This document shows, in pieces, positions 26,439 through 34,865 of a DNA stretch of 64,000 nucleotides. The notes beneath the pieces are model-generated. The model saw nothing but the letters and a program-made list of their open reading frames with translations, did no database searches and was not told where the DNA came from. The DNA is from Bradyrhizobium vignae (GTDB lineage Bacteria; Pseudomonadota; Alphaproteobacteria; Rhizobiales; Xanthobacteraceae): contig NZ_RDQF01000007.1 in NCBI RefSeq assembly GCF_004114425.1, positions 62,001-126,000 of the forward strand, given 5' to 3'. Every line of letters starts with the position of its first letter. Position 1 is the stretch's first letter. A program made the position numbers and the translations under genes.

Positions 26439-27407
26439 ATGCAGCCCGAACCGATCCTCGATCTCGCTCATCTCGGCCATATGGAGCTGTTGACGCCCAA
26501 GCCGGACGAGAGCCTGAAATTCTTCGTCGATGTGATGGGCATGACCGTGAGCGGACAGAAGGGCGAGTCGGTCTACCTGCGCGGCTGGGACGACTATGAG
26601 CGCTATTCGCTCAAGCTCACGGCGTCGAAGACGTCGGGCATGGGCCACATGGCGCTGCGCGCGCGCAGTCAGCAAGCGCTGGAACGTCGGGTTGCCGCGC
26701 TGAAGGGCTCCGGTTTCGATATCGGCTGGATCGACGGCGACATGGGGCAGGGGCCGACCTTCCGCTGCCGCGACCCCGATGGCCACATCGTGGAGCTCTA
26801 TTACGAGACCGAATGGTATCAGGCGCCGCCGGAGCTGAGGCCAGCGCTGAAGAACCAGGCGCAGCGCTTTCCCGCGCGCGGCGTCAATGTCCGCCGGCTC
26901 GACCATCTCAACTGCCTTGCCGTCGACATCAAGGCCAACCGCGAGTTCTTCGAGAACTATCTCGGATGCCGTCTCACCGAGCAGATCGTGCTCAATGATG
27001 GCCGCGAGGCGGCGATGTGGCTGACGATGTCAAACAAAAGCTACGACTTCGCCTATTCGCTCGACCATTCGGGCGTGCCCGGCCGCTTCCACCATGTCAC
27101 CTACGCGCTCGACAGCCGCGAGGAGATTCTTCGCGCGGCCGACATCTTCCTGGAGAACGGCGTGCATATCGAGACCGGCCCGCACAAGCACGCGATCCAG
27201 CAGACTTTCTTCCTCTATGTCTACGAGCCCGGCGGCAATCGCGTCGAAGTCGCCAATGCCGGCGCGCGGCTCATCCTCGCGCCGGACTGGAAGCCGATCG
27301 TCTGGACCGAGGAGGAGCGCAAGAAGGGCCAGGCCTGGGGATTGAAGACGATCGAGTCGTTCCACACCCACGGTACGCCACCGGTGGAGGTGAAGAAGCA
27401 CGGTTAG
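26439..27407 (+). CDS. Catechol 2,3-dioxygenase-type extradiol dioxygenase (VOC fold)
   Basis: A 322-residue two-domain vicinal-oxygen-chelate protein. The metal set is visible in the second domain: His in RRLDHLNCLAVD (about 153), His in GRFHHVTYAL (about 219) and Glu in GGNRVEVANAG (about 270). The extradiol-type C-terminus is followed by a short tail. AGGAGG at 26428-26433 lies 5 nt before the ATG. Such enzymes open catechols meta to the hydroxyls with Fe(II) and O2. It stands alone on its transcript. The shared operator ties it to the TetR-governed 2-pyrone-4,6-dicarboxylate cluster at 49-53 kb. The aromatic substrate is unknown. Confidence 0.85.
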   Translation: MQPEPILDLAHLGHMELLTPKPDESLKFFVDVMGMTVSGQKGESVYLRGWDDYERYSLKLTASKTSGMGHMALRARSQQALERRVAALKGSGFDIGWIDGDMGQGPTFRCRDPDGHIVELYYETEWYQAPPELRPALKNQAQRFPARGVNVRRLDHLNCLAVDIKANREFFENYLGCRLTEQIVLNDGREAAMWLTMSNKSYDFAYSLDHSGVPGRFHHVTYALDSREEILRAADIFLENGVHIETGPHKHAIQQTFFLYVYEPGGNRVEVANAGARLILAPDWKPIVWTEEERKKGQAWGLKTIESFHTHGTPPVEVKKHG

Positions 27408-27483
27408 AGCAATCTTGCCGACAGCATCGCTCTTTCCGTTCCTTTATCGCACACATTGGGCGTGCCCAACGAGCTCGGCCTGC

Positions 27484-27616
27484 ATGATTCGAGACGCCCC
27501 GCTTTGGCGGGCTCCTCACCATGAGGGTCTGATATCTCGCCGCAAAACGCGACCTCATCCTGAGGGCCCGCCGCAGGCGGGCGTCTCGAAGGATAGCCGC
27601 AGGCGAGCCTCATGCC
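27484..27616. repeat. Pair of dispersed palindromic repeats (CATCCTGAGG...GTCTCGAAGGAT type)
   Basis: GATTCGAGACGCCCCGCTTTGGCGGGCTCCTCACCATGAGG (from 27488) and CCTCATCCTGAGGGCCCGCCGCAGGCGGGCGTCTCGAAGGAT (from 27552), quoted only for pattern, are inverted diverged copies of one rhizobial intergenic element. Each contains its own GC hairpin. They separate the dioxygenase from the convergent nicB gene. Confidence 0.6.
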
Positions 27617-27636
27617 ATGCTTTTTTTCGTATCGCC

Positions 27637-30600
27637 TCAGTGCGGATACGCTCGCACGCGCGCGATCGTCTCGCGCACGCCGGTCCATGCCGGCTTGTCC
27701 GGCGCGAACTGCCTGCGGAGGAAGGTGACGAGCTCCTCGACCTGTGCGTCGCTCAAGCTGTTCCTGAATGCCGGCATGTAGCCGAGGTCGCTCGACGCTG
27801 GCTCGGCGATGCCGTGCAGGATCACCTGCACGAGATTGTCCGATGTCGCGCTGTACAGATTGCTGTTGAGCGCGAGCGAGGGCCGGCTGCCGAACAGCGG
27901 CAGGCCGCCGACCTCATGGCACACGGCGCAGGCGCCTTGATAGAGGCGCGCGCCGGTTGAAGAGGCGACGGTGACCTGCGTTGCGCTTTCCAGCCGTGCC
28001 GCAAGCGCATCCGGCGTCTCGGCTGCACTGTCGTTGAATGAATTGAGATAGACCGCCATCGCGCGGATGTCCTCATCGGGCAGGGTCTTGAGATCCCTGA
28101 CGATTGGTGCCATCGGGCCGGCGGCGACGCCGTGATAGCGTGAATGGCCGGTGCGCAAATAGGCGTAGAGCTCATCCTCGCTCCACGGGATCGGCGCGCG
28201 CGAGAGCGAGCTCAGCGCCGGCGCTTCCCAGCCCTCGGCGAAGCCGCCGGCGAGATAGGCATCGCGCTGCTCGGCGCCGAGCGCGTTGCGCGGCGAATGG
28301 CAGGCGCTGCAATGGCCGAGGCCCTCCACGAGATAAGCGCCGCGATTCCAAGCTTCCGACTTGGCGGGATCTGGCTTGAACTCGCGCGTCTGGTGGAACA
28401 GCGCGTTCCAACCCGCCAGCAGCGGGCGCAGATTGAACGGGAAGGCGAGCGTGTTGGCGGGTGTTGTCGCGCGCACCGCAGGCTGCGCCATCAGGTAAGC
28501 GTAGAGCGCTTGGAGGTCGGCGTCGCTGGTCTTGGAAAAATGCGTATAGGGGAAGGCGGGATAGAGCTGGCGCCCGTCGCGATGCAAGCCGTCGCGCATC
28601 GCGCGCTCGAAGGCGGGGTAGGACCAGGCGCCGATGCCGGTCTCGACGTCGGGCGTGATATTGGTCGCGTAGATCGTGCCGAACGGCGTCTGAAGCGCAC
28701 GACCGCCGGCATTGAGCACGCCGCCAATGTTGGTGTGGCACTCCGCACAATTGCCGAGCGCGGCGAGCTGCTGGCCGCGCGCGATCGTCGCCGCGGAATA
28801 GACCGACGCATCGGGCCGCGCGATCGGCGCAATGGTACGTCCCGGCATAAGCGCCGCGCCAATGCCGATCGCGGCGGTGCAGACGGCCGTAACGGCCGCG
28901 ACGATGCCGGCGCGTTTGGCGAACGGATTTTGCCAGATGCGAGCCGGCTGCGACGCCGCGGAGGTGGGCAGCGCCTGTGGCGTCGCCGGCGCATCGCCGT
29001 GCAGGCCTTTCAGGATTCGCTCAGGCGTGAACGGCGGCTCGCGGAAGCGCACGCCGGTGGCATCGAAGATTGCATTGGCAATCGCTGCCGCGCTCGGCAC
29101 CGAGGCGGATTCGCCGACGCCGAGCGGCGGCTGGTCCTGACGCGGCAGCATCAGGACGTCGATCTTGGGCACGTCGGGGAATGGAATGATTGGATAGGCG
29201 CCCCATTCGCGCGCCGCCACCGCGCCGCGCTCGAACGAGACCTCTTCCATCAGCGCGCGGCTGGTGGACTGGATGACGTTACCGTGGATCTGGTGGCGCA
29301 CGCCATCGGGGTTGATCATCAACCCGGAATCCTGTCCCGCCACGACGCGTGTCACGCTGACGTCGCCGGTCGTCTTGTTCACGGCGACGTCGGCGACCCA
29401 GGCCGACCACGCCGCGCCATAACCGGGAAACTTGCTGTGGACGTAGAGCGCATAGGCAAAGCCGCGGCCGTGCACGATCTCGCCGTCCTTCTCCTCGCGC
29501 ACCGGCCGCGGCGTCCAGCCGGCGCGTTCGGCGACCGCATTGACGAGATCGACGGCGCGCTGATCTTTCAGATAGCGCAGGCGGTATTCGATGGGATCGA
29601 CGCCGGCTTCGGTTGCAGCCTCGTCGATATAGGATTCATGGGCGAAGGTATTGGGCAACGCCGAGACGCCGCGGAACCAGGAGGCGCGCACGATCGGCGC
29701 CATGTCGTGGGCGACGACGCGCATGTGGTCGTAATCGTAAGGCGGGATCGCGGTGCGGTCGCCCATCTGGAGCACGGCGGGATCGGGCGAGATGCGGCCG
29801 GTCAGCATCAGCGCCAGCGTCGGTGCGGCGTTCGAGGGATAGCGCGTGGCGAGATCGTAAGCGGCGATGCCGCCGTCGGCATCGAGCCCGCCATTGACGT
29901 CGATGAGCTGCGCGGTGCCCTTGGGCTCCCAGGCGTGCTCCTGCTCGCGCGTCAATTGTACGCGGACGGGACGGCCGACGGCGCGCGATAGCAGCAGCGC
30001 GTCGGCGGTGACATCGTCGGCGCAGTTGCGGCCGTAGCAGCCGGCGGCCTCCAAGCGGATGACCTCGATCTCGCTCTCGGGGTGCTCGATCAGCAGCGCC
30101 AGATCGCTGCGCAGCACGTGCGGGTTCTGCGTGCCCGACCAGACGCGGATATTGCCATCCCTATAATCAGCGACCGCACAGGACGGGCCGATCGAGGCGT
30201 GCATCTGATACGGCCAGACGTAAGTGCGCCGCATCGGCTTGGCCGCGCCTGACATCGCCTTTTCGACCTCGCCCTTGTCGATCAGCGTGCGCGGCGTCGA
30301 CGGATTGGCGCGTAGCGCGGTCTCGACATCGGCGAGGTCGGTCAGGGTGGGTGTCGGTTTCCAGGCGACCTTGAGCTGCTCTGCCGCGCGGATCGCATTC
30401 TCCTCGCGCTCGGCGACGACGCCGACGAAATCGCCGATGCGTACCACCGCCACGAGCCCGGGGATGTCGCGCACCGAGGACTCATCCACCGCGATGAGGC
30501 TGGTGCCGACGAACGGTCCGGCATCGACGCCGGCATAGGGCGGCCGCACCACACGACCATGCAGCATGCCTGATACCCGGACGTCGTGCACGAAGGTCAG

Positions 30601-31161
30601 CTCGGCTGCGGCTTTCGCGGGTAGATCGACGCGCGGCACGGACTGGCCGACGATGGCGTAATCGCCAACGGCCTTCACCATGACATCTTCGGCAAGCTCG
30701 AGACGAATCGTTTTGCCGCCGATCAGCTCGCCATAGCTGACGCTGCGGTTGTCGTGGCCGCGCACGAGGCCGTCCTCGATCCTGAGATCGGCGGCCGGCA
30801 GCTCCAGCCGCTCGGCCGCGCGCGCGATCAAGAAGTGTCGCGCTTGTGCGGCGGCCTTCCGCAAGGGAACCGCGGTGATCTGGATGGTCTCGCTGGCGAT
30901 CGTCGCGCCCTGGTTCGGCACCACGGCCGTGTCGCCGAGCACGACCACGACGCGCGCGAAGGAGACGTCGAGCTCCTCGGCGACGATCTGGCCGAGCGCG
31001 GTGCGAATGCCGGTGCCGAGATCGACATGGCCGTTATAGGCGGTGACCGAACCGTCTGCGGTGATGCGGACGAAGGTCTCGGATGTGATCTCGTCCACAG
31101 TGCGGGCGACGATGAGCGAACCCGATGGCCGCTCAGCTCCATTCCAAACAGGGGCGGCCAT
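27637..31161 (-). CDS. nicB: Nicotinate dehydrogenase subunit B: molybdopterin domain fused to triheme cytochrome c
   Basis: A 1174-residue protein close to the length of NicB of Pseudomonas putida (about 1190). Residues 1-720 are a xanthine-dehydrogenase-family molybdopterin subunit; GVGESASVPSAAAIANAI near 690 holds the catalytic Glu. A membrane anchor lies near 748-770. Three c-type heme sites follow: CAECH near 804, CSACH near 949 and CAVCH near 1077. The ATG overlaps the nicA stop by one base. NicAB hydroxylates nicotinate to 6-hydroxynicotinate with electrons passing to the respiratory chain through the hemes. A different N-heterocycle or aldehyde substrate cannot be excluded, but the neighbouring genes favour nicotinate. 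Confidence 0.85.
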   Translation of the reverse strand: MAAPVWNGAERPSGSLIVARTVDEITSETFVRITADGSVTAYNGHVDLGTGIRTALGQIVAEELDVSFARVVVVLGDTAVVPNQGATIASETIQITAVPLRKAAAQARHFLIARAAERLELPAADLRIEDGLVRGHDNRSVSYGELIGGKTIRLELAEDVMVKAVGDYAIVGQSVPRVDLPAKAAAELTFVHDVRVSGMLHGRVVRPPYAGVDAGPFVGTSLIAVDESSVRDIPGLVAVVRIGDFVGVVAEREENAIRAAEQLKVAWKPTPTLTDLADVETALRANPSTPRTLIDKGEVEKAMSGAAKPMRRTYVWPYQMHASIGPSCAVADYRDGNIRVWSGTQNPHVLRSDLALLIEHPESEIEVIRLEAAGCYGRNCADDVTADALLLSRAVGRPVRVQLTREQEHAWEPKGTAQLIDVNGGLDADGGIAAYDLATRYPSNAAPTLALMLTGRISPDPAVLQMGDRTAIPPYDYDHMRVVAHDMAPIVRASWFRGVSALPNTFAHESYIDEAATEAGVDPIEYRLRYLKDQRAVDLVNAVAERAGWTPRPVREEKDGEIVHGRGFAYALYVHSKFPGYGAAWSAWVADVAVNKTTGDVSVTRVVAGQDSGLMINPDGVRHQIHGNVIQSTSRALMEEVSFERGAVAAREWGAYPIIPFPDVPKIDVLMLPRQDQPPLGVGESASVPSAAAIANAIFDATGVRFREPPFTPERILKGLHGDAPATPQALPTSAASQPARIWQNPFAKRAGIVAAVTAVCTAAIGIGAALMPGRTIAPIARPDASVYSAATIARGQQLAALGNCAECHTNIGGVLNAGGRALQTPFGTIYATNITPDVETGIGAWSYPAFERAMRDGLHRDGRQLYPAFPYTHFSKTSDADLQALYAYLMAQPAVRATTPANTLAFPFNLRPLLAGWNALFHQTREFKPDPAKSEAWNRGAYLVEGLGHCSACHSPRNALGAEQRDAYLAGGFAEGWEAPALSSLSRAPIPWSEDELYAYLRTGHSRYHGVAAGPMAPIVRDLKTLPDEDIRAMAVYLNSFNDSAAETPDALAARLESATQVTVASSTGARLYQGACAVCHEVGGLPLFGSRPSLALNSNLYSATSDNLVQVILHGIAEPASSDLGYMPAFRNSLSDAQVEELVTFLRRQFAPDKPAWTGVRETIARVRAYPH

Positions 31162-31643
31162 CAATCTGCGGCCTCGGCGAGCTGACCCGATGCGCGCATC
31201 ACGGCGCGCAGGATTTCGACATGCGTGCCGCAGCGGCAGAGATTGTATCGTAACGCCGCCAGCGCCTCCTGCTCGGTCGGCCGCGGATTGATGGCGAGCA
31301 ACGCCTTGGTGGTCATGATCATGCCGTTGAGGCAGTAGCCGCATTGCGCGGCCTGCTCGTCGATGAAGGCCTGCTGCACGACGTCGGGCTTGTCGCGGGT
31401 GCCGAGGCCCTCGAGCGTCACGACGTCGCGGCCGGCGCAGCCGCCGATCGGAATCACGCAGGAGCGCGCCGCCGCGCCGTCGATCAGGACAGTGCAGGTG
31501 CCGCATTCGCCGAGACCGCAGCCATATTTGGGGCCGTTGAGCGCGAGGTCATTGCGCAGCACATAGAGCAGCGGCGTGTCCCGCTCTGCCGTGACCTCGT
31601 GGATCCTGCCGTTCACAGTGAGGCGGATCGGTGTCTGCGTCAT
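31161..31643 (-). CDS. nicA: Nicotinate dehydrogenase subunit A: [2Fe-2S] protein
   Basis: A 160-residue two-cluster ferredoxin subunit of the molybdenum hydroxylase family. The plant-type cluster has CGLGECGTCTVLIDG with a later Cys in ARSCVIP; the second cluster has QCGYCLNGM and YNLCRCGTH. The ATG at 31643 gives MTQTPIRLTVNGR, the normal start. It passes electrons from the molybdenum site of NicB to the fused hemes. It reads divergently from the reductase gene across a 240-nt control region. Confidence 0.9.
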   Translation of the reverse strand: MTQTPIRLTVNGRIHEVTAERDTPLLYVLRNDLALNGPKYGCGLGECGTCTVLIDGAAARSCVIPIGGCAGRDVVTLEGLGTRDKPDVVQQAFIDEQAAQCGYCLNGMIMTTKALLAINPRPTEQEALAALRYNLCRCGTHVEILRAVMRASGQLAEAAD

Positions 31644-31686
31644 CCTCGTTCCCAAGCCCGCATGAAATTCGATGCCTGGACGATAC

Positions 31687-31702
31687 CGTTTGTACACAAA
31701 CG
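31687..31702. promoter_or_regulatory. Perfect palindrome CGTTTGT-AC-ACAAACG upstream of nicA
   Basis: A 16-bp perfect inverted repeat 44 nt upstream of the nicA start. A part of it (CGTTTGTACAC) recurs at 41530-41540 on the other strand before the ferredoxin reductase gene. It is the probable operator for nicAB, most simply bound by the MarR protein at 39668. Confidence 0.5.
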
Positions 31703-31810
31703 TGCAAGCCGTGCATGCCGCACTGCAACGCGATTGCCTTCTTTGTGGACAGGGCGGATAGGCAAATGAGGTTTTATGCGGCAGCGGCATCTTTTGCGCT
31801 GCACCGCCGC

Positions 31811-31856
31811 TTGACAGGCCCGGGGGACCGCGCGCAACATCGTTCGTATACGAATG
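31811..31856 (+). promoter_or_regulatory. Promoter with operator TTCGTATACGAA before the reductase gene
   Basis: TTGACA at 31811-31816 is a consensus -35. The palindrome TTCGTATACGAA at 31843-31854 lies about 30 nt downstream, over the expected start point. The wider form CGTTCGTATACGAATG (31841-31856) matches CATTAGTATACAAATG at 41511-41526 at most positions. Confidence 0.55.
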
Positions 31857-31883
31857 ATAACTGCAGTGTCCGCCGGCTCCGAC

Positions 31884-33341
31884 ATGGTGACTGAAACGAC
31901 GAGCGCCGTCATCGACAAGATCCGCTGCGATGCTTGTCCGGTGATGTGCTACATCAAACCGGGCGCGGCGGGCGCCTGTGACCGCTATGCCAATCACGAC
32001 GGCAAGCTTGTCCGGGTCGATCCTCACGTGATCCTGGAACGCACCGTCTCGCATGGCGGCAAGCTGGTTCCGTTCAGCCGCACGGAAGACTGGGACGGCA
32101 AGATCGTCCACGAGCCCTCGACTTTTGTGACGGCGATCGGCGCGGGCACGACCTATCCCGACTACAAGCCGGCGCCGTTCATCGTCTCCGCGGAGGTCGA
32201 TGGCGTCGACATGGTGACCGTCGTCACCGAAGGCATCTTCTCCTATTGCGGCATCAAGGTGAAGATCGACACCGACCGGTATCTCGGGCCGGAGACCGCG
32301 ACTGTCCGCGCGCAGGGCGAGGCGGTCGGCCATGTCACCACCAGCGAATACGGCTCGCAGATGCTGTCGCTCGGCGGCGTGCATCATCTGACCGGCGGCT
32401 CCAAGAAGGAGGGGCGGGTCACCTGCGACACGCTGATGGACCTCGCCAATTGCAAGGCGGTGGAGCTGACCATCGACGGCGGCGCGACCGTGGTGGTGCA
32501 GGCCGGGCAACCGCCGATCGTCAACGGCGTCAAGGAAGAGCGCATGCGCGTCGGCTGCGGCTCGGCGACGATCGGCATGTTCGCAAAACAGTGGCACGGC
32601 AAGGTCGACGAGGTCGTCGTGGTCGACGACCACATCACCGGCGTCCTCAGCGAGCACCAGGCCGGCAAGCTGCTCGACATCCCCGACACCGGCATCAAGA
32701 TGAAGGGGCGGCGCTCGACGCCCGGCCGCTATTTCCAGGTCGCCGATCCCGGCACGGGCTGGGGCGGCACCAACATCTCTGATCCCTTGTCGATCCTCGG
32801 GCCGTTCGATGCCAAGGAAGCAAAGCCCGGGCTGACCATGCTGATGGTCTCCACGACCGGGGAGCATTCGTCCTATTACGTGCTCGACGAGGCCTTGAAG
32901 CCGGTCGAGACTGAAATGCCGGCCGATTTGAAATTCTCGGTCGAGCGCATCCAGGAAAATTGCGAGCCGGCGCTGTGCACGGTGCTGTTCATGGCCGGCG
33001 CCGGCGGCTCGCTGCGCGCCGGCGTCACCGACAACCCGGTGCGGCTGACGCGTTCGGTGAAGGATGCGCTGACGCGCGTCACCAGCGGCGGCGCGCCGGT
33101 TTATGTCTGGCCCGGCGGCGGCATCACCTACATGGTCGATGTGACGCAGATGCCTTCCGGCGCGTTCGGCTATGTGCCGACGCCGGCGCTGGTTGCACCG
33201 ATCGAGTTCACGATGAAGCTGACGGACTATGCCGCTCTCGGCGGGCACATGGATTATGTCAAGCCATTGTCCGAAGTGCAGAACGGCGAGGACGTGCGCC
33301 AGCTGTCCTGGCAGAACCCGATTCCGGGTCCACGGGCATGA
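31884..33341 (+). CDS. 6-hydroxynicotinate reductase-like iron-sulfur protein
   Basis: A protein of about 485 residues. It begins with a Cys cluster KIRCDACPVMCYIKPGAAGAC (about residues 12-32; CX2CX3CX9C) able to bind [4Fe-4S]. Long Gly-rich stretches follow, including VGCGSATIGMF and a Gly-rich C-terminal third (AGAGGSLRAGVTDNP). I recognise it as the protein annotated 6-hydroxynicotinate reductase in alphaproteobacteria. The family enzyme of Eubacterium barkeri reduces 6-hydroxynicotinate to 1,4,5,6-tetrahydro-6-oxonicotinate with reduced ferredoxin and has a covalent flavin. The ATG at 31884 is chosen because the ATG at 31854 lies inside the operator. The UPF0280 gene overlaps its stop by 4 nt. 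Confidence 0.7.
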   Translation: MVTETTSAVIDKIRCDACPVMCYIKPGAAGACDRYANHDGKLVRVDPHVILERTVSHGGKLVPFSRTEDWDGKIVHEPSTFVTAIGAGTTYPDYKPAPFIVSAEVDGVDMVTVVTEGIFSYCGIKVKIDTDRYLGPETATVRAQGEAVGHVTTSEYGSQMLSLGGVHHLTGGSKKEGRVTCDTLMDLANCKAVELTIDGGATVVVQAGQPPIVNGVKEERMRVGCGSATIGMFAKQWHGKVDEVVVVDDHITGVLSEHQAGKLLDIPDTGIKMKGRRSTPGRYFQVADPGTGWGGTNISDPLSILGPFDAKEAKPGLTMLMVSTTGEHSSYYVLDEALKPVETEMPADLKFSVERIQENCEPALCTVLFMAGAGGSLRAGVTDNPVRLTRSVKDALTRVTSGGAPVYVWPGGGITYMVDVTQMPSGAFGYVPTPALVAPIEFTMKLTDYAALGGHMDYVKPLSEVQNGEDVRQLSWQNPIPGPRA

Positions 33342-34234
33342 CACGGCGCCCGCAAATCGCATTGCTGTCTGATGGGCGGCGGCTGCATTTGCAGGATGGT
33401 CCGATCGATCTGATCGTGGAGGCGAGGGGACGCACGGACGAGGTGCGTGCGGCTTATGAGGCCGCGACGCTGCGGTTCACCGGATTGCTCGACGAGCTTT
33501 GCGCGGAGCTACCGCAATTGCGGTCCGCCGCTGAGGATCGGACGTCGCTGACGGGCGTTGTAGCGCGGCGGATGCACGCCGCGGTGGCGCCCTATGCCGC
33601 TGATTGCTTCATCACGCCGATGGCGGCCGTTGCCGGCAGCGTGGCGGAGGAGATTCTGAGCGCAATGCTGAACGCTGCGACGTTGGATCGGGCTTACGTC
33701 AACAACGGTGGCGACATCGCTTTTCATCTCGGCGCCGGTGAGCATTTTTCGGTCGGCTTGATGGATCGGCCTGACCGCGACGGCGTGATGCGGACGATGA
33801 GGGTCGATGCGGATGACCCGGTGCGGGGCGTCGCCACCAGCGGGCGCCACGGCCGGAGCTTTTCGCTCGGCATTGCCGATGCGGTGACGGTGCTGGCGGC
33901 AACCGCTTCGCAGGCCGATGCGGCAGCGACCGTGATCGCCAACGCGGTCGATCTGCCCGGGCATCCGGCCATTGTTCGGCAGCCCGCGAACGAGCTTCAG
34001 CCCGACAGCGATCTCGGGGGGCGTCTTGTCACCCGCGACGTCGGTGAATTGTCTCCGAATGATATCGCCGCCGCGCTGGAATCTGGCGCGGAATGTGCAC
34101 GGCATTTGTTCGATCGCGGATTGATCGAGGGTGCCGTGCTGCGGCTCTGTGGTGATATGCTTGTCATCGGAACCAAGGATATAGAAGAGCAACGAACGCG
34201 CCCGCTTGTGCTGGAGAGCGCGGTCTGTGCCTGA
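33338..34234 (+). CDS. UPF0280 family protein (ApbE-like fold)
   Basis: A 298-residue UPF0280 protein. The family is related to the ApbE T-fold flavin transferases. Visible family segments are GVVARRMHAAVAPYAADCFITPMAAVAGSVAEEIL (about 60-95), AYVNNGGDIAFHL and GVATSGRHGRSFSLGIADAVTVLA (about 160-185). The last two resemble ApbE's DxGGD and substrate-loop regions. The start overlaps the reductase stop (ATGA), so translation is coupled. A role in attaching flavin to the upstream reductase is an inference from fold and position. Confidence 0.75.
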   Translation: MTRRPQIALLSDGRRLHLQDGPIDLIVEARGRTDEVRAAYEAATLRFTGLLDELCAELPQLRSAAEDRTSLTGVVARRMHAAVAPYAADCFITPMAAVAGSVAEEILSAMLNAATLDRAYVNNGGDIAFHLGAGEHFSVGLMDRPDRDGVMRTMRVDADDPVRGVATSGRHGRSFSLGIADAVTVLAATASQADAAATVIANAVDLPGHPAIVRQPANELQPDSDLGGRLVTRDVGELSPNDIAAALESGAECARHLFDRGLIEGAVLRLCGDMLVIGTKDIEEQRTRPLVLESAVCA

Positions 34235-34249
34235 ACGGGGAAGCGAAAC

Positions 34250-34834
34250 ATGAGCGCGATCATCCGCAAGATCGTCACCGTCATCGAAGAGACGCAGATG
34301 GAGATGGGACGGCAGGTCTCGCCGCCGACCCGGCGCGCGGCGGCGATTGCCGTGATCGAAAACCCCTTTGCCGGGAAATATGTCGAGGATCTCTCGCCGC
34401 TGATTGCGATCGGTGAGGAGCTGGGCGAGCTCTTGTCGAAGCGCGCGGTGGCCGCGCTCGGCATCGATGGCGCCAAGGCGCAGAGCTACGGCAAGGCCGC
34501 GGCCGTCGGCGAGAACGGCGAGCTTGAGCATGCCGCCGCCATCCTCCACCCCAAGATGGGCGCGCCGGTGCGCAAAGTGCTGGGCAAAGGCGCGGCTCTG
34601 ATCCCCTCGTCGAAGAAGCGCAGCGGGCCGGGCACGACGCTGGACATTCCGCTCGGTCACAAGGACGCGGCCTTCGTGCGCAGTCATTTCGACGGCATGG
34701 AGGTGCAGATCAACGACGCGCCGCGTGCCAACGAGATCATGGTCGCAGTCGCCGTCACCGACAGCGGCCGTCCGCTGCCGCGCGTCGGCGGACTGACGGT
34801 TGCGGAGATCAAGGGCGAAGACGGCTTGAGATAA
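34250..34834 (+). CDS. DUF1185 (amino acid synthesis) family protein
   Basis: A 194-residue protein of Pfam PF06684, named amino acid synthesis protein in databases; known structures have a chorismate-mutase-like variant fold. The core AIAVIENPFAGKYVEDLSPLI (about 29-49), SYGKAAAVGENGELEHAAA and HPKMGAPVRK are characteristic. It is 15 nt after the UPF0280 gene with GGGGAAG upstream. Its place between a putative heterocycle reductase and an ABC receptor suggests an enzymatic or chaperone step in the same pathway; the reaction is unknown. Confidence 0.78.
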   Translation: MSAIIRKIVTVIEETQMEMGRQVSPPTRRAAAIAVIENPFAGKYVEDLSPLIAIGEELGELLSKRAVAALGIDGAKAQSYGKAAAVGENGELEHAAAILHPKMGAPVRKVLGKGAALIPSSKKRSGPGTTLDIPLGHKDAAFVRSHFDGMEVQINDAPRANEIMVAVAVTDSGRPLPRVGGLTVAEIKGEDGLR

Positions 34835-34865
34835 GATACGTAAAGAGTTCAAACTGGAGGTTGGG

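Noticed and set aside
27406..27435. Possible terminator AGAGC...GCTCTTT after the dioxygenase gene
   Set aside because: The stem is only about 5 bp with a long loop and three T; too weak to annotate.
31161..33362. Apparent 733-codon minus-strand gene reaching across the reductase gene
   Set aside because: Only its last 160 codons (nicA from 31643) have family features; the rest is antisense to the reductase gene and lies over two operators.
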